From Olivibacter sp036959255 (lineage in GTDB: Bacteria > Bacteroidota > Bacteroidia > Sphingobacteriales > Sphingobacteriaceae), in the NCBI RefSeq assembly GCF_036959255.1, contig NZ_JAWMTI010000007.1, positions 62,001 to 126,000 of the forward strand: a DNA stretch of 64,000 nucleotides, read 5' to 3'. The first letter of the stretch is position 1, and each line of letters begins with the position of its first letter. A model generated the notes under the pieces. The model saw only the letters and a list, made by a program, of their open reading frames with translations. It searched no databases and had not been told where the DNA came from. Below are positions 53,437-61,850 of this stretch, one piece after another. The position numbers were made by a program, and so were the translations under genes.

Positions 53437-54222
53437 TTAGTGTACTGTTTTCAATTTTATATCCTTAAATTCCACTTTCATGGGTGGCCCAACGTGAATC
53501 TGTACACCAATCAAGCCCGCATTGCGTCGGTTTTTTTGATCATCATCAAGCACCTCACTCATTAATACACCATTGATGTAATGCTGCAAACGATTTCCTT
53601 TTGCCACAATATGACAGGTATTCCAATCGTTCTCTTTAATTGCCGCCCGAAGCTTTGCATCGTCTGCTAAGGTATCTTTTACGAATAAACCTGTCCATGC
53701 GTTGTTTTTCGATTCACCGGCAGGAGTATCCTGAACTTCAACCACCTGTCCACGATAGGCAAGTGTCGTCCTTTTACGTTCTTCATAAAGTTGTCCTGTA
53801 TACTTATTTTTGCCATCGATATCGGCTTGATATCCCTTTAAGGCAAAAGGGATTTCGCTTATCCGCTCACTTCTGTAATTGACGCCGCTATTGCCTTCCG
53901 ACGAAATCTTATATTGCAGTTCTAATTCGAAATCAGCGGGTTGTCCGTCCTTCCATATCAGGAATGTGTTCCGTTTCAATGGTTCGTCGGAAGCCTTTCT
54001 TTCGCCTATTATCTTTCCATCTTCTACGCGCCAATAGCTGGTATCACCTTCCCACCCGGCTAATGTCTTACCATCGAAAATCGCGACATAATCACTATCT
54101 GCGGAGGTTTGATCCGTCTCCTGCTTGCTACCTCCGGTTTGATGACAGGCAGTGGATGACAAGATTAGCAGCCATGCAAGCGCTAATCTTGTCTTAAAAA
54201 ATCTTTTTGTTATTTTTTCCAT
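53437..54222 (-). CDS. DUF1080 (3-keto-disaccharide hydrolase-type) lipoprotein
   Basis: The ATG at 54222 is preferred over 54234 because a GGAG lies at ribosome-binding distance before it. The signal peptide ends in the lipobox SSTAC. The rest is the DUF1080 jelly-roll: FDGKTLAGWEGDTSYWRVEDGKIIGE, FELELQYKISSEGNSGVNYRSERI, EDNDW-like NDWNTCHIVAKGNRLQHYINGVLMSEVLDD and GLIGVQIHVGPPMKVEFKDIKLK. Members act on 3-keto-glycosides formed by oxidoreductases. The Gfo/Idh/MocA gene immediately upstream supports this. It should act in the periplasm. Confidence 0.85.
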   Translation of the reverse strand: MEKITKRFFKTRLALAWLLILSSTACHQTGGSKQETDQTSADSDYVAIFDGKTLAGWEGDTSYWRVEDGKIIGERKASDEPLKRNTFLIWKDGQPADFELELQYKISSEGNSGVNYRSERISEIPFALKGYQADIDGKNKYTGQLYEERKRTTLAYRGQVVEVQDTPAGESKNNAWTGLFVKDTLADDAKLRAAIKENDWNTCHIVAKGNRLQHYINGVLMSEVLDDDQKNRRNAGLIGVQIHVGPPMKVEFKDIKLKTVH

Positions 54223-54237
54223 TAGTAACTCCATGTT

Positions 54238-55410
54238 TTAAATCAATTGTTGTGCTTCCTGCTTCCATTCCACGTTCGTTTGCTGCCATTGTCTCGATTG
54301 AGCTGAATTCAAAATCGCTTCGCAGACTTTCTGTGTTTCGAATGCATCCTGAAAACTTGGTGCGCAAGCTTGCTCCTTTTCCAAGCTGCGAAGAAAATCG
54401 GCGACTTGATGCACAAAAGAGTGCTCATAACCAATCGAAAGGCCGGGGACCCACCATTTATCCATATAGGGTTGATCGCCATCAGTAACAAGAATAGAAC
54501 GCCAGCCCCGTACCTCCGCTTCATCCGCGTGATTAAAGTATGCCAAACGATTCAAATCGTGCAGGTCCCATTTTAGCGACCCCTGTTCGCCATTAATTTC
54601 GAATGTGTATAGCGCCTTATGACCACGCGCATAGCGAGTTGATTCGAAAAGACCAAGAGCGCCATTTTCAAAATGACAGTGGAAAATACATGCATCGTCA
54701 ATTTTAACCTCCTGCATACGCCCTGTCTCCTCATGCATGCGCTGTTTAACAAAAGTTTCTGTTACAGCCGATACCTCTTTAATCCCTCCATTTAACCACA
54801 TCGCCGTATCAATACAATGGGCCAATAAATCCCCGGTTACCCCGGAACCTGCGGCGTTTGCATCCATACGCCAAAAAGCCTTCCCTCCCTGTGGAAGGTT
54901 CTCGTTAATGGTCCAATCCTGCAAAAAGTTGGCACGATAATGAAAAATGCGTCCCAGTTTACCACTATCAACGATCTTTTTAGCCAAAGTCACTGCGGGT
55001 ATTCGCCGGTAATTATACCATACGGTGTTCTTAACCTGTGCCTGCTCAACCGCCTTCACCATCGATTCCGCTTCCATTAACGTTCTTGCCAAAGGCTTCT
55101 CACATAAAATCATTTTCCCGGCTTCGGCAGCAGCAATAGCGATCTCCGCATGCATGTTGTTCGGTGTACAGATATCGATTGCGTCAAGGTCTTCACGCGC
55201 AATCAATGTTCTCCAATCTGTTTCAAAAGATTCGTAACCCCACTGTTGGGCAAAGGCCTCCACTTTTTCTTTACTTCTCGCGCAAACTGCCTTTAAAACC
55301 GGCCGGTAAGTGAGTTCCGGGAAAAAATCAGCAACTCTTTTGTAACCGTTGGTATGCGTTCGTCCCATAAAGCCGCATCCTATCAAACCTATTCTAATTT
55401 CTTTCTTCAT
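54238..55410 (-). CDS. Gfo/Idh/MocA family oxidoreductase
   Basis: The 390-residue NAD(P)-dependent enzyme has the Rossmann motif IGLIGCGFMGRTHTNGY (6-22), AIDICTPNNMHAEIAIAAAEAGKMILCEKPLART (about 77-110, with the catalytic-site CEKP), and a C-terminal substrate domain (NYRRIPAVTLAKKIVDSGKLGRIFHYRANFLQDW; GDLLAHCIDTAMWLNGG with the conserved Asp/His pair). It likely oxidises a sugar or glycoside at a ring hydroxyl, or reduces a keto-sugar, in the cytoplasm. It starts the tightly packed nine-gene chain to eboF; a structured 155-base gap lies before it. Confidence 0.9.
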   Translation of the reverse strand: MKKEIRIGLIGCGFMGRTHTNGYKRVADFFPELTYRPVLKAVCARSKEKVEAFAQQWGYESFETDWRTLIAREDLDAIDICTPNNMHAEIAIAAAEAGKMILCEKPLARTLMEAESMVKAVEQAQVKNTVWYNYRRIPAVTLAKKIVDSGKLGRIFHYRANFLQDWTINENLPQGGKAFWRMDANAAGSGVTGDLLAHCIDTAMWLNGGIKEVSAVTETFVKQRMHEETGRMQEVKIDDACIFHCHFENGALGLFESTRYARGHKALYTFEINGEQGSLKWDLHDLNRLAYFNHADEAEVRGWRSILVTDGDQPYMDKWWVPGLSIGYEHSFVHQVADFLRSLEKEQACAPSFQDAFETQKVCEAILNSAQSRQWQQTNVEWKQEAQQLI

Positions 55411-55565
55411 CTGTCAATAATTAGTTCGTTTGTGTTTATTTTTTTGCATACATGAACCGCATAGCGGTTTTTATACGTTTTAAAATTCACATTCGCTTGT
55501 GTGATGGAAGTGTCCCGAAAATATTCGGGATAAACATAAACGGTTCATGCTCTTTCCATGTTTTG
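55411..55565. other. Structured gap with nested inverted repeats
   Basis: An outer pair CATGAACCG (55451-55459) / CGGTTCATG (55541-55549) encloses two inner hairpins: ACCGC-ATA-GCGGT near 55456-55468 (which competes with the outer arm) and TCCCGAA-AATA-TTCGGGA at 55513-55530. No T-run fits a terminator on the minus strand. It may process or attenuate the message entering the ebo-containing chain. Confidence 0.6.
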
Positions 55566-56621
55566 TTAAACACCTTGTTCATCAGCGTACCAACCATGTT
55601 GATCCCGCACTTGAATCATGGCTTTTAAGATATCATCCCAGGTGTCTTGTTTTTCCATGACCGCATTTGGGAACATACAACCGTCCCAGCAGATATGATC
55701 AAAAGCCTTGGTTAATTCGCCCTGTCCATCCCTCAACCAAAACCCCGCATCATTGACGATATCAAGTTTTCCATTTGGATCGCTTGCCAAGCAATGGCGA
55801 CCGGTCTTATCGTGCGAACCGGAACCAAAGACGGTTCCGTCGTTCTGGGCAATATGAAAGTCAATCGTCCAAGGCCGTAACTTTTCCGTCAGTTCTCGTA
55901 AGCCGGCATGAAAGCTTTTCCGATCATTCCATTCGAAATCTATCGGTAAAAGACGATCTTCCGGACTGTTGTAGCCTAACAAATAGAGCAGCGTATGCGC
56001 CATATCCGCCTGAAACCCAATATTGGACCGATTCACCTGCTCCAAGGTATCCAACATGACGCGCCAACTATGCATACCGCCCCAGCATATTTCACCTTCG
56101 GCCGCCAGTCGTTCGCCAAACCCCTCAGCTACATCACAGGCTTCTCGGAAAGTCTGTGCAATCATTTTACTATTTGCTTCCGGGTTTTTTAACCAATCGC
56201 TCACACTCGAAGCAGAATCAATGCGGATCACATTGTTATTTCGTATGCCTAACTTGCGCAGTTTTTCGCCGAAACGACAAGCTCTTCTTACCACATCTAC
56301 GAATCGTCTTCTTTCCTCGGCATATCCCATAGCAGACCCACCCGAAGGGGGCCATACGGGTGCAACCAGCGTTCCTATCACCAGTTCGAACTTGGCGACT
56401 TTATCAACGAACTGTTTGACTTCGTCGTCCGATGCATCCAAGCGTATGTGTTCATCAAAAAGTCCGAGGTCAATCCCATCAAACTTAACACCGTCTACTG
56501 ACGCTGCGGCCGTTTTTTCCAGCAAGGTATCTAGGGATAGAATCGGTTCAGCTCCTTCACCCTTCCCTACGATTCCGGGCCAGGTGGCATTATGTAGTTT
56601 CGGAAAATTGTTCTTCTTCAT
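55566..56621 (-). CDS. Xylose-isomerase-like TIM-barrel sugar isomerase/epimerase
   Basis: The 351-residue cytoplasmic protein has the AP-endonuclease-2/sugar phosphate isomerase fold. It has metal-site segments such as LAAEGEICWGGMHSW (Glu), NIGFQADMAHTLLYLLGYN (Asp, His), TIDFHIAQNDGTVFGSGSHDKTGRHCL (His, Asp) and HICWDGCMFPNAVMEKQDTWDDILKAM. It likely epimerises or isomerises a keto-sugar produced by the neighbouring oxidoreductase. It starts 32 bases after the cupin gene stop. No closer subfamily can be named. Confidence 0.8.
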   Translation of the reverse strand: MKKNNFPKLHNATWPGIVGKGEGAEPILSLDTLLEKTAAASVDGVKFDGIDLGLFDEHIRLDASDDEVKQFVDKVAKFELVIGTLVAPVWPPSGGSAMGYAEERRRFVDVVRRACRFGEKLRKLGIRNNNVIRIDSASSVSDWLKNPEANSKMIAQTFREACDVAEGFGERLAAEGEICWGGMHSWRVMLDTLEQVNRSNIGFQADMAHTLLYLLGYNSPEDRLLPIDFEWNDRKSFHAGLRELTEKLRPWTIDFHIAQNDGTVFGSGSHDKTGRHCLASDPNGKLDIVNDAGFWLRDGQGELTKAFDHICWDGCMFPNAVMEKQDTWDDILKAMIQVRDQHGWYADEQGV

Positions 56622-56653
56622 AATTTTCGGTTGTTTAAGGAATGATACTTGAA

Positions 56654-57874
56654 CTATACTTGTAATTTACGAATGTCTAGATCCGGGTTACCGGGCCCAA
56701 AGTGCTTAAGCATCACAATGGGGTCGACTAACGAATGATTGCTGATTTTAATGCCATTTCTAGCTGCTTTCTCCGAAACGAAAAATTCGTCGTTGGTAAG
56801 TTGCTCATAGCGAATCAATGCCGGTGTTTCGATCTCCCAGTTTCCTAATCTTCCACGCCCCTGCATCATAATCAGTCCATAGGCTGCTCCATCGTAAATG
56901 GTCACTGTTTGACCGGGCAAAATGATCAGTTCTTTTGCACTGAAAGCCTCGGATTTGTAGCAAATCCACTTTTCGAGGTAACCACTTTCGGTCATTTCTG
57001 CCTGCGGTTTAACTGGAATCGGTTCCATAAAACGATTTTTCATGATCTGAGGATCCACATTCAATTCCCAATCGATCACGTCTAGCAGTTCGTCGAAATT
57101 GCCTATGCGATCTTTTGGGGTACCATTCCACAAAAGTTCTTCTGGTATGATCGCTTTGTTGACGAGCGACTGATACATCGCAAACACGTCCGAAGCTTTT
57201 TGGGGTTCATACGTGCATAAACTACCGGGAGCGTGCAACAAACCGGGAGGAACGTCCCACCCTGTTCCTGGCTCTAGACGGAAAGCTTGGGAAAAATTAG
57301 TAATCTTATTATCCCCTTTTGTAAAATTTACTAGGCAATTTCTGATTTGATCTCTACTTGTTCCCGGCGCAATACCCATAAAAGTATAGGGAAAGTCACC
57401 TCCATGGTTATTTAACTGAGGAGGAAAGTAATAAGCCTCTGGTTTTCCTTTTTGGCCTATGAGGGCCGCTTTCTCGTCATTATGATGAATATGGTGAGGC
57501 AAAGGCCCCATATTATCGAAGAATTTGGAATACATGGGCCAACTTTTATAGGCATCCCATAAGCGTTGGCCGATCAATTCACCTTTTAGCAAATCAACTG
57601 CATCACGCAGCAGGGCTCTATGCACCCGCTGACCTTCTTCATAAACAATAAAACTCAGGCCCTCATATTTGCCTGTCAACGGACCATTTTTGGCTGGCGT
57701 TGTGGACGATAGCCAACGTTCATCGATACCGCCACGTTCACCACCCAATACGTAATAGTCGTCAGGGTGAAGTTTAATCCGTCTACCAGGCACACAGAAT
57801 GATCTAGGCACCCAATTGGGCGCCAATCTCAGGATACCCTCTCCTTGTTCCATTGCTTTTAAAATAATGTCCAT
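56654..57874 (-). CDS. Cupin, phosphomannose-isomerase-like
   Basis: The 406-residue protein resembles class I mannose-6-phosphate isomerases. The metal-binding motif PHHIHHNDEKAA (about 126-137) has the expected His residues, and a second His lies in WDVPPGLLHAPGS (about 211-223). The C-terminal half has another cupin-like sheet (FSAKELIILPGQTVTIYDGAAYGLIMMQGRGRLGNWEIETPALIRY). It may isomerise a sugar not necessarily phosphorylated. It starts 18 bases after the DUF4432 gene and belongs to the same transcription unit. Confidence 0.75.
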   Translation of the reverse strand: MDIILKAMEQGEGILRLAPNWVPRSFCVPGRRIKLHPDDYYVLGGERGGIDERWLSSTTPAKNGPLTGKYEGLSFIVYEEGQRVHRALLRDAVDLLKGELIGQRLWDAYKSWPMYSKFFDNMGPLPHHIHHNDEKAALIGQKGKPEAYYFPPQLNNHGGDFPYTFMGIAPGTSRDQIRNCLVNFTKGDNKITNFSQAFRLEPGTGWDVPPGLLHAPGSLCTYEPQKASDVFAMYQSLVNKAIIPEELLWNGTPKDRIGNFDELLDVIDWELNVDPQIMKNRFMEPIPVKPQAEMTESGYLEKWICYKSEAFSAKELIILPGQTVTIYDGAAYGLIMMQGRGRLGNWEIETPALIRYEQLTNDEFFVSEKAARNGIKISNHSLVDPIVMLKHFGPGNPDLDIRKLQV

Positions 57875-57892
57875 AGTCTATTATTTAATTGT

Positions 57893-58975
57893 TTATAATT
57901 TTTCTGTATAGGTTAACCGCATTTTCTCAATAGCTTCGGGCTGATCGAGCACATCAAGTGTCAGGGTATAATCGCGCGATTCGCCCGGTTCCAATAAAAT
58001 CAACTGTTGTTGCGCCCTCGCTGCTCGTTGACCGATGGGGGGATTGGTACCTGGCTCGAGACCCGTTACATACTCACCCCGTCCCCAATGTTGCCAATTT
58101 GTTAGCCAGGGAAGTTGCTCTTTTTGAAAGGATAGTGAAACCGCTAAGCCCAATCGCTCATTATACAAAGCACACCTACATTTCCCTGTTGGATCACTAC
58201 TTACATTGATAAAGGCAGCTTCTTCTCCTTGTCCATTATGGATAGACAACGGTTTGCTACAGGTCTTAAAAGAATTTCCTTTTTTAAAAAGTCTATTTTT
58301 TTCACCTTTCTCACGCGCCTCCCAAGGCCCCTGCCACCAGAGTAAGCTCCCCTCGTCTACTAGCGGCCAACCGAAGTTAAAATGATAGAGGAGCATATGA
58401 GGCACGGGCGTGTTACCGTGATTGGTAACAGAATCTACAATATGAATTACCGGCTTTCCCAAAACCGCCCGAATCGTCCGTCTTAGCGCTATGTTATGAC
58501 CTAACGGATGCCCCTGCCTGACGATCCCCGTAATCGACATTTCAGGCTCAGGATCTCTTAGATCGGGTTGGATGATCGATACAATTTCGGCAGGTGAATT
58601 ACTGATTTGATCATGTAAGCCCCTGGTACCGAAATCATCCGCCTCAGGCCCTCCAATATGGGTGAGGCCGCAGGTGACCAGCAAACCACCACCAAATGTT
58701 CGCAGCCAATCTACGCCGCGATCGGAAAACGGTTGGGCCTTCATCGCACCCAATCGACTTAACCAGGATAAGCTATGCTGATTAAAAAAAGCATCCGCTA
58801 TATCCATCGCTCGATCAATGACGATTTTAAACCGCAGCCCCGAACCCGTGTTAAACCAGGCTATACGGGTACCGGTTCCCAAACCATTGTCTAAAATGGA
58901 GGTTTCTATCCCGCCAATTTGGGCGGGATTTGTGACCTTTTCCTGCCAATTTTTTCGATCGTACTGCCTCATCAT
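57893..58975 (-). CDS. DUF4432, aldose-1-epimerase-like protein
   Basis: The 360-residue protein has the galactose-mutarotase-like beta-sandwich of the DUF4432 family. Segments include GLRFKIVIDRAMDIADAFFNQHSLSW (about 48-73), GGLLVTCGLTHIGGPEADDFGTRGLHDQISNSPAE (His residues expected in the active site), and YHFNFGWPLVDEGSLLWW. Function is probably sugar anomer or ring-form handling. It has no signal peptide. Its ATG overlaps the stop of the propeller-cytochrome gene by 4 bases (ATGA), which couples the two. Confidence 0.82.
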   Translation of the reverse strand: MMRQYDRKNWQEKVTNPAQIGGIETSILDNGLGTGTRIAWFNTGSGLRFKIVIDRAMDIADAFFNQHSLSWLSRLGAMKAQPFSDRGVDWLRTFGGGLLVTCGLTHIGGPEADDFGTRGLHDQISNSPAEIVSIIQPDLRDPEPEMSITGIVRQGHPLGHNIALRRTIRAVLGKPVIHIVDSVTNHGNTPVPHMLLYHFNFGWPLVDEGSLLWWQGPWEAREKGEKNRLFKKGNSFKTCSKPLSIHNGQGEEAAFINVSSDPTGKCRCALYNERLGLAVSLSFQKEQLPWLTNWQHWGRGEYVTGLEPGTNPPIGQRAARAQQQLILLEPGESRDYTLTLDVLDQPEAIEKMRLTYTEKL

Positions 58976-61668
58976 TTACCTTTTTTTGGTTTGAATAAGT
59001 CACTTTCTGCATTTCCGCCAGACATTAAATAAGCCATTAAGTCTTTTAATTCAGATGGGCTTAATACATTAATCGTACCCGGTGGCATCATGGAAACTTC
59101 TGCTATTTTACTAGTGGCCACGCTTTTCTTGGGAATTTGTTTCAATACCTGCGGAGCATAGGGATTTTGCGAAACATAATAGTTTTCTTCATCCTCATTT
59201 TTAAGTCTGCCCAAAACGGAACTGCCATCCTTCAACGTAAAAACGGTGGATGCGTATTGATCTGAAATAACTTTATTGGGTTCGATCACAGACTCCAAGA
59301 TATCCTTCATTGTGAAACGTGTACCAAGCTGTGTTAAATCGGGGCCGATCGAACCGCCTTCTCCGCGTACCGTATGACAAGATTGGCAACGAATAGCGGC
59401 AAAGAGCATAGCTCCCCGCTTAAAATCGCGATCGCCCGAATCCTTTTCAACAACGGGTAAAGCGTCTTCCATCTTCCAGTTCTTACCCGGACCTTTCGGC
59501 CCTTCGCCATCAAAAGCCAGCGAAGTGCCTGTGGCGCTTAACAGCGAATCGCCCGACAATTTATTATAATGAGCATATTGCGTTTTACTAACTTGCTGCA
59601 GCGCACGTTTTCGCGCCCTATCCAAAAAGCCTATATAGCTATTGCCTCCTTTATATCCGAAAGCATCATAAAACCATTTAAAGTAATTCTCACGCAGTTG
59701 CGAAGTCCATCCCTTTTCTGCTACACTTAATACCGTGGCAAAATAAATTTGCTGCGCAGGTGGCATTTTTGCCAACATATTGGCAATATCCAACCCGTAT
59801 TGCGGATTGCGCAAAATCAAATCCGATGATTGGGTAACGGTTTCTCGCCCTGTCGTATCGTCTTTCGCCGTATATAATAAGGGAAGTGTTTTTTCTACCA
59901 CATCTTCAGCATCAATCGCTACTAATAGTTTGCTCAATTGCTGATTTAATGCATTATTATCCGCCGGATATAATTGCCCAAGCCGTTGAATGAGGGCTTG
60001 TTTATCTTGCATTCGAGGTGTTCCCATACGGGCGATGATCAACTCATACGCTCTTAGCAGATTTTGCTGCATGACCAATGGTAATTTGCCGATATCAACG
60101 GTCGCCATTTTTTTCAGCATATCTGCTTGCAGCGTAGCCGTGCCGGTTCGCGCCAGCGCGATCATGGCCTCCGTCAAGGCCGTCACATTGTTTTCCCCCA
60201 AAGCCAAATGAGCCCACGAATCTACCGGTTGATGCTCAATAGCTATTCGGGCTGCATAGCGTATAAAGCGGTCCTTGTATTTCAGATAAGGCCAAAGTTT
60301 CGCTGCCGTACCTGGTTCGGACGGTCGATGATATTGTTCCAATTGTTTTCGAAGCTTGTGCAAATAACTCGCCTGTGCAAGCTCTCCGCTTGTTTTATTC
60401 GGATCGATCTTTTCAAAATCTTTATAGTAAACCCGGTATAAGTCCGACTCCAACTTTCTTCCACCTGTTAAAAAATACAAAGCACCATCGGGGCCTATTT
60501 CCCCATCGGTTAAAGCCAATGGTGACCCCGAAATAAATTCTTCCGCTTTCGCCTGATAGCTAGCGCCTTTAGAATCAAGCTGTACCCGGTAGATCATACC
60601 GAAACTCCAATCAAAAGCCAGCAAACTATTTCGATATTTCTCCGGGAATCGAGCGTTATAAGCAAATAAGAGATTAGTTGGCGATCCCTGTCCAATGTTT
60701 AACAGGGCCGGCAAATTATCGGGATAGTAAGAAGGCCACTTATCATTGCCCTTCCGCCAGCCAAATTCTGCACCACTTGTCACGTGGCAAATCCGGGTAG
60801 GGCGGTACCAGGGCATTCCAAAATCCCACTCCATATCCGAATCATAGGTAAAAAGCTCTCCTTCCTTATTGAAGGCAATATCAAATGGATTTCTAAAACC
60901 GGAGCTGATTAACTCCCAATGCGCACCAACTGAATCGGTTTTCGCAATCCATCCTCCTTTATCATAGCTATCTGCGTCATGTCCTTGCGGATCCAAAATC
61001 ATACGAAATAGGTTATCCCGTTGCCAGCTTGGCGGCAATTTATAGTCGTTCATCCGAGGGAGGTCTGTAAAATTTCCGGCAACGACGTAAATGGAGGTAC
61101 TATCCGGACCTAGGACAACGCTATGGGGGCCGTGTTCGCCGGATCCTTCCAAGGCAATCAATTGGGTAATCTTATCAAATTGATCATCGTTATCGGTGTC
61201 CTGTAAACGATATAAGCCACTACCCTTCGCGAATTCGTCATTTGCTTTGTGATTCACCATCACATATAGACTATTATGGGCCCATAATAGTCCCTGTGCA
61301 AAGCCCATTCCAATTGTCTTATCAGCTGAATCCTTCTTGGTGCCCGCCACTTTGGGAAAATCGAGCTTTTGGATGACGGGTTTCACCGTCGAATCCGCAC
61401 CTATAGGTGGTAATTTCACGCGATACAGTGAGCCAAATTGATCGGAGGTAATCATCCTTCCCTGATTATCGAAAGTCATCGCCACCCACGAACCGAGTTC
61501 ATTGTCGGAAGGACTATAAATATGTTCCGCCACAAAATCGGGAGGTAATACGATTTTTTTTACTTTAGGGTCTGGTTCTACTATTTTTTCGGGTTCTTCG
61601 CGACAGCCAACAACGATCAATAATATAATCAGTGTTAGCCATAACACGTTACGCTTATATGATTGCAT
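58972..61668 (-). CDS. Secreted beta-propeller/c-type cytochrome lipoprotein
   Basis: The 898-residue protein has a lipobox (VVGC, Cys at about 22). A PQQ/glucose-dehydrogenase-like propeller follows (about 40-410: LGSWVAMTFDNQGRMITSDQFGSLYRV, GEHGPHSVVLGPDSTSIYVVAGNFTD, FDIAFNKEGELFTYDSDMEWDFG, DGEIGPDGALYFLTGG). A helical repeat region lies at about 430-700. A C-terminal cytochrome c domain has the haem motif CQSCH (near 763) followed by IGPDLTQLGTRFTMKDILESVIEPNKVIS and a distal Met candidate in MPPGTINVLS. This is the 'PVC-type haem-binding' architecture. It likely oxidises a sugar or alcohol in the periplasm. Confidence 0.88.
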   Translation of the reverse strand: MQSYKRNVLWLTLIILLIVVGCREEPEKIVEPDPKVKKIVLPPDFVAEHIYSPSDNELGSWVAMTFDNQGRMITSDQFGSLYRVKLPPIGADSTVKPVIQKLDFPKVAGTKKDSADKTIGMGFAQGLLWAHNSLYVMVNHKANDEFAKGSGLYRLQDTDNDDQFDKITQLIALEGSGEHGPHSVVLGPDSTSIYVVAGNFTDLPRMNDYKLPPSWQRDNLFRMILDPQGHDADSYDKGGWIAKTDSVGAHWELISSGFRNPFDIAFNKEGELFTYDSDMEWDFGMPWYRPTRICHVTSGAEFGWRKGNDKWPSYYPDNLPALLNIGQGSPTNLLFAYNARFPEKYRNSLLAFDWSFGMIYRVQLDSKGASYQAKAEEFISGSPLALTDGEIGPDGALYFLTGGRKLESDLYRVYYKDFEKIDPNKTSGELAQASYLHKLRKQLEQYHRPSEPGTAAKLWPYLKYKDRFIRYAARIAIEHQPVDSWAHLALGENNVTALTEAMIALARTGTATLQADMLKKMATVDIGKLPLVMQQNLLRAYELIIARMGTPRMQDKQALIQRLGQLYPADNNALNQQLSKLLVAIDAEDVVEKTLPLLYTAKDDTTGRETVTQSSDLILRNPQYGLDIANMLAKMPPAQQIYFATVLSVAEKGWTSQLRENYFKWFYDAFGYKGGNSYIGFLDRARKRALQQVSKTQYAHYNKLSGDSLLSATGTSLAFDGEGPKGPGKNWKMEDALPVVEKDSGDRDFKRGAMLFAAIRCQSCHTVRGEGGSIGPDLTQLGTRFTMKDILESVIEPNKVISDQYASTVFTLKDGSSVLGRLKNEDEENYYVSQNPYAPQVLKQIPKKSVATSKIAEVSMMPPGTINVLSPSELKDLMAYLMSGGNAESDLFKPKKGK

Positions 61669-61755
61669 ATACGATTTCTTGAATTGTTTTAGAATAATAC
61701 ATTAAAGGCAGGGCTACCGCATTTAGCATCTAATGGATGTTTATGTTTATTCATC

Positions 61756-61809
61756 GCTTTGATTGTTTGGTTCTTTATGCTTGATCATAAAGAACCAAAC
61801 AATCAAAGC
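61756..61809. repeat. Perfect 24-bp inverted repeat hairpin
   Basis: GCTTTGATTGTTTGGTTCTTTATG (arm 61756-61779, quoted in part elsewhere as GGTTCTTT) pairs perfectly with 61786-61809 over a 6-base loop. It sits between the SusD gene and the propeller-cytochrome gene. No T-run follows on the minus strand. Its TTGATT-TTTGGTTCTTT core is shared with the hairpin at 3811-3845, so both belong to one palindromic family. Confidence 0.85.
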
Positions 61810-61850
61810 AAAAAGAAAAAAATCCATTTTTGCGGTGCCCGATTAAAAGA

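Noticed and set aside
56023..56652. 209-codon plus-strand open frame opposite the TIM-barrel gene
   Set aside because: It is antisense to a well-supported gene and its composition (Ser, Pro and Arg rich) is that of a shadow frame.
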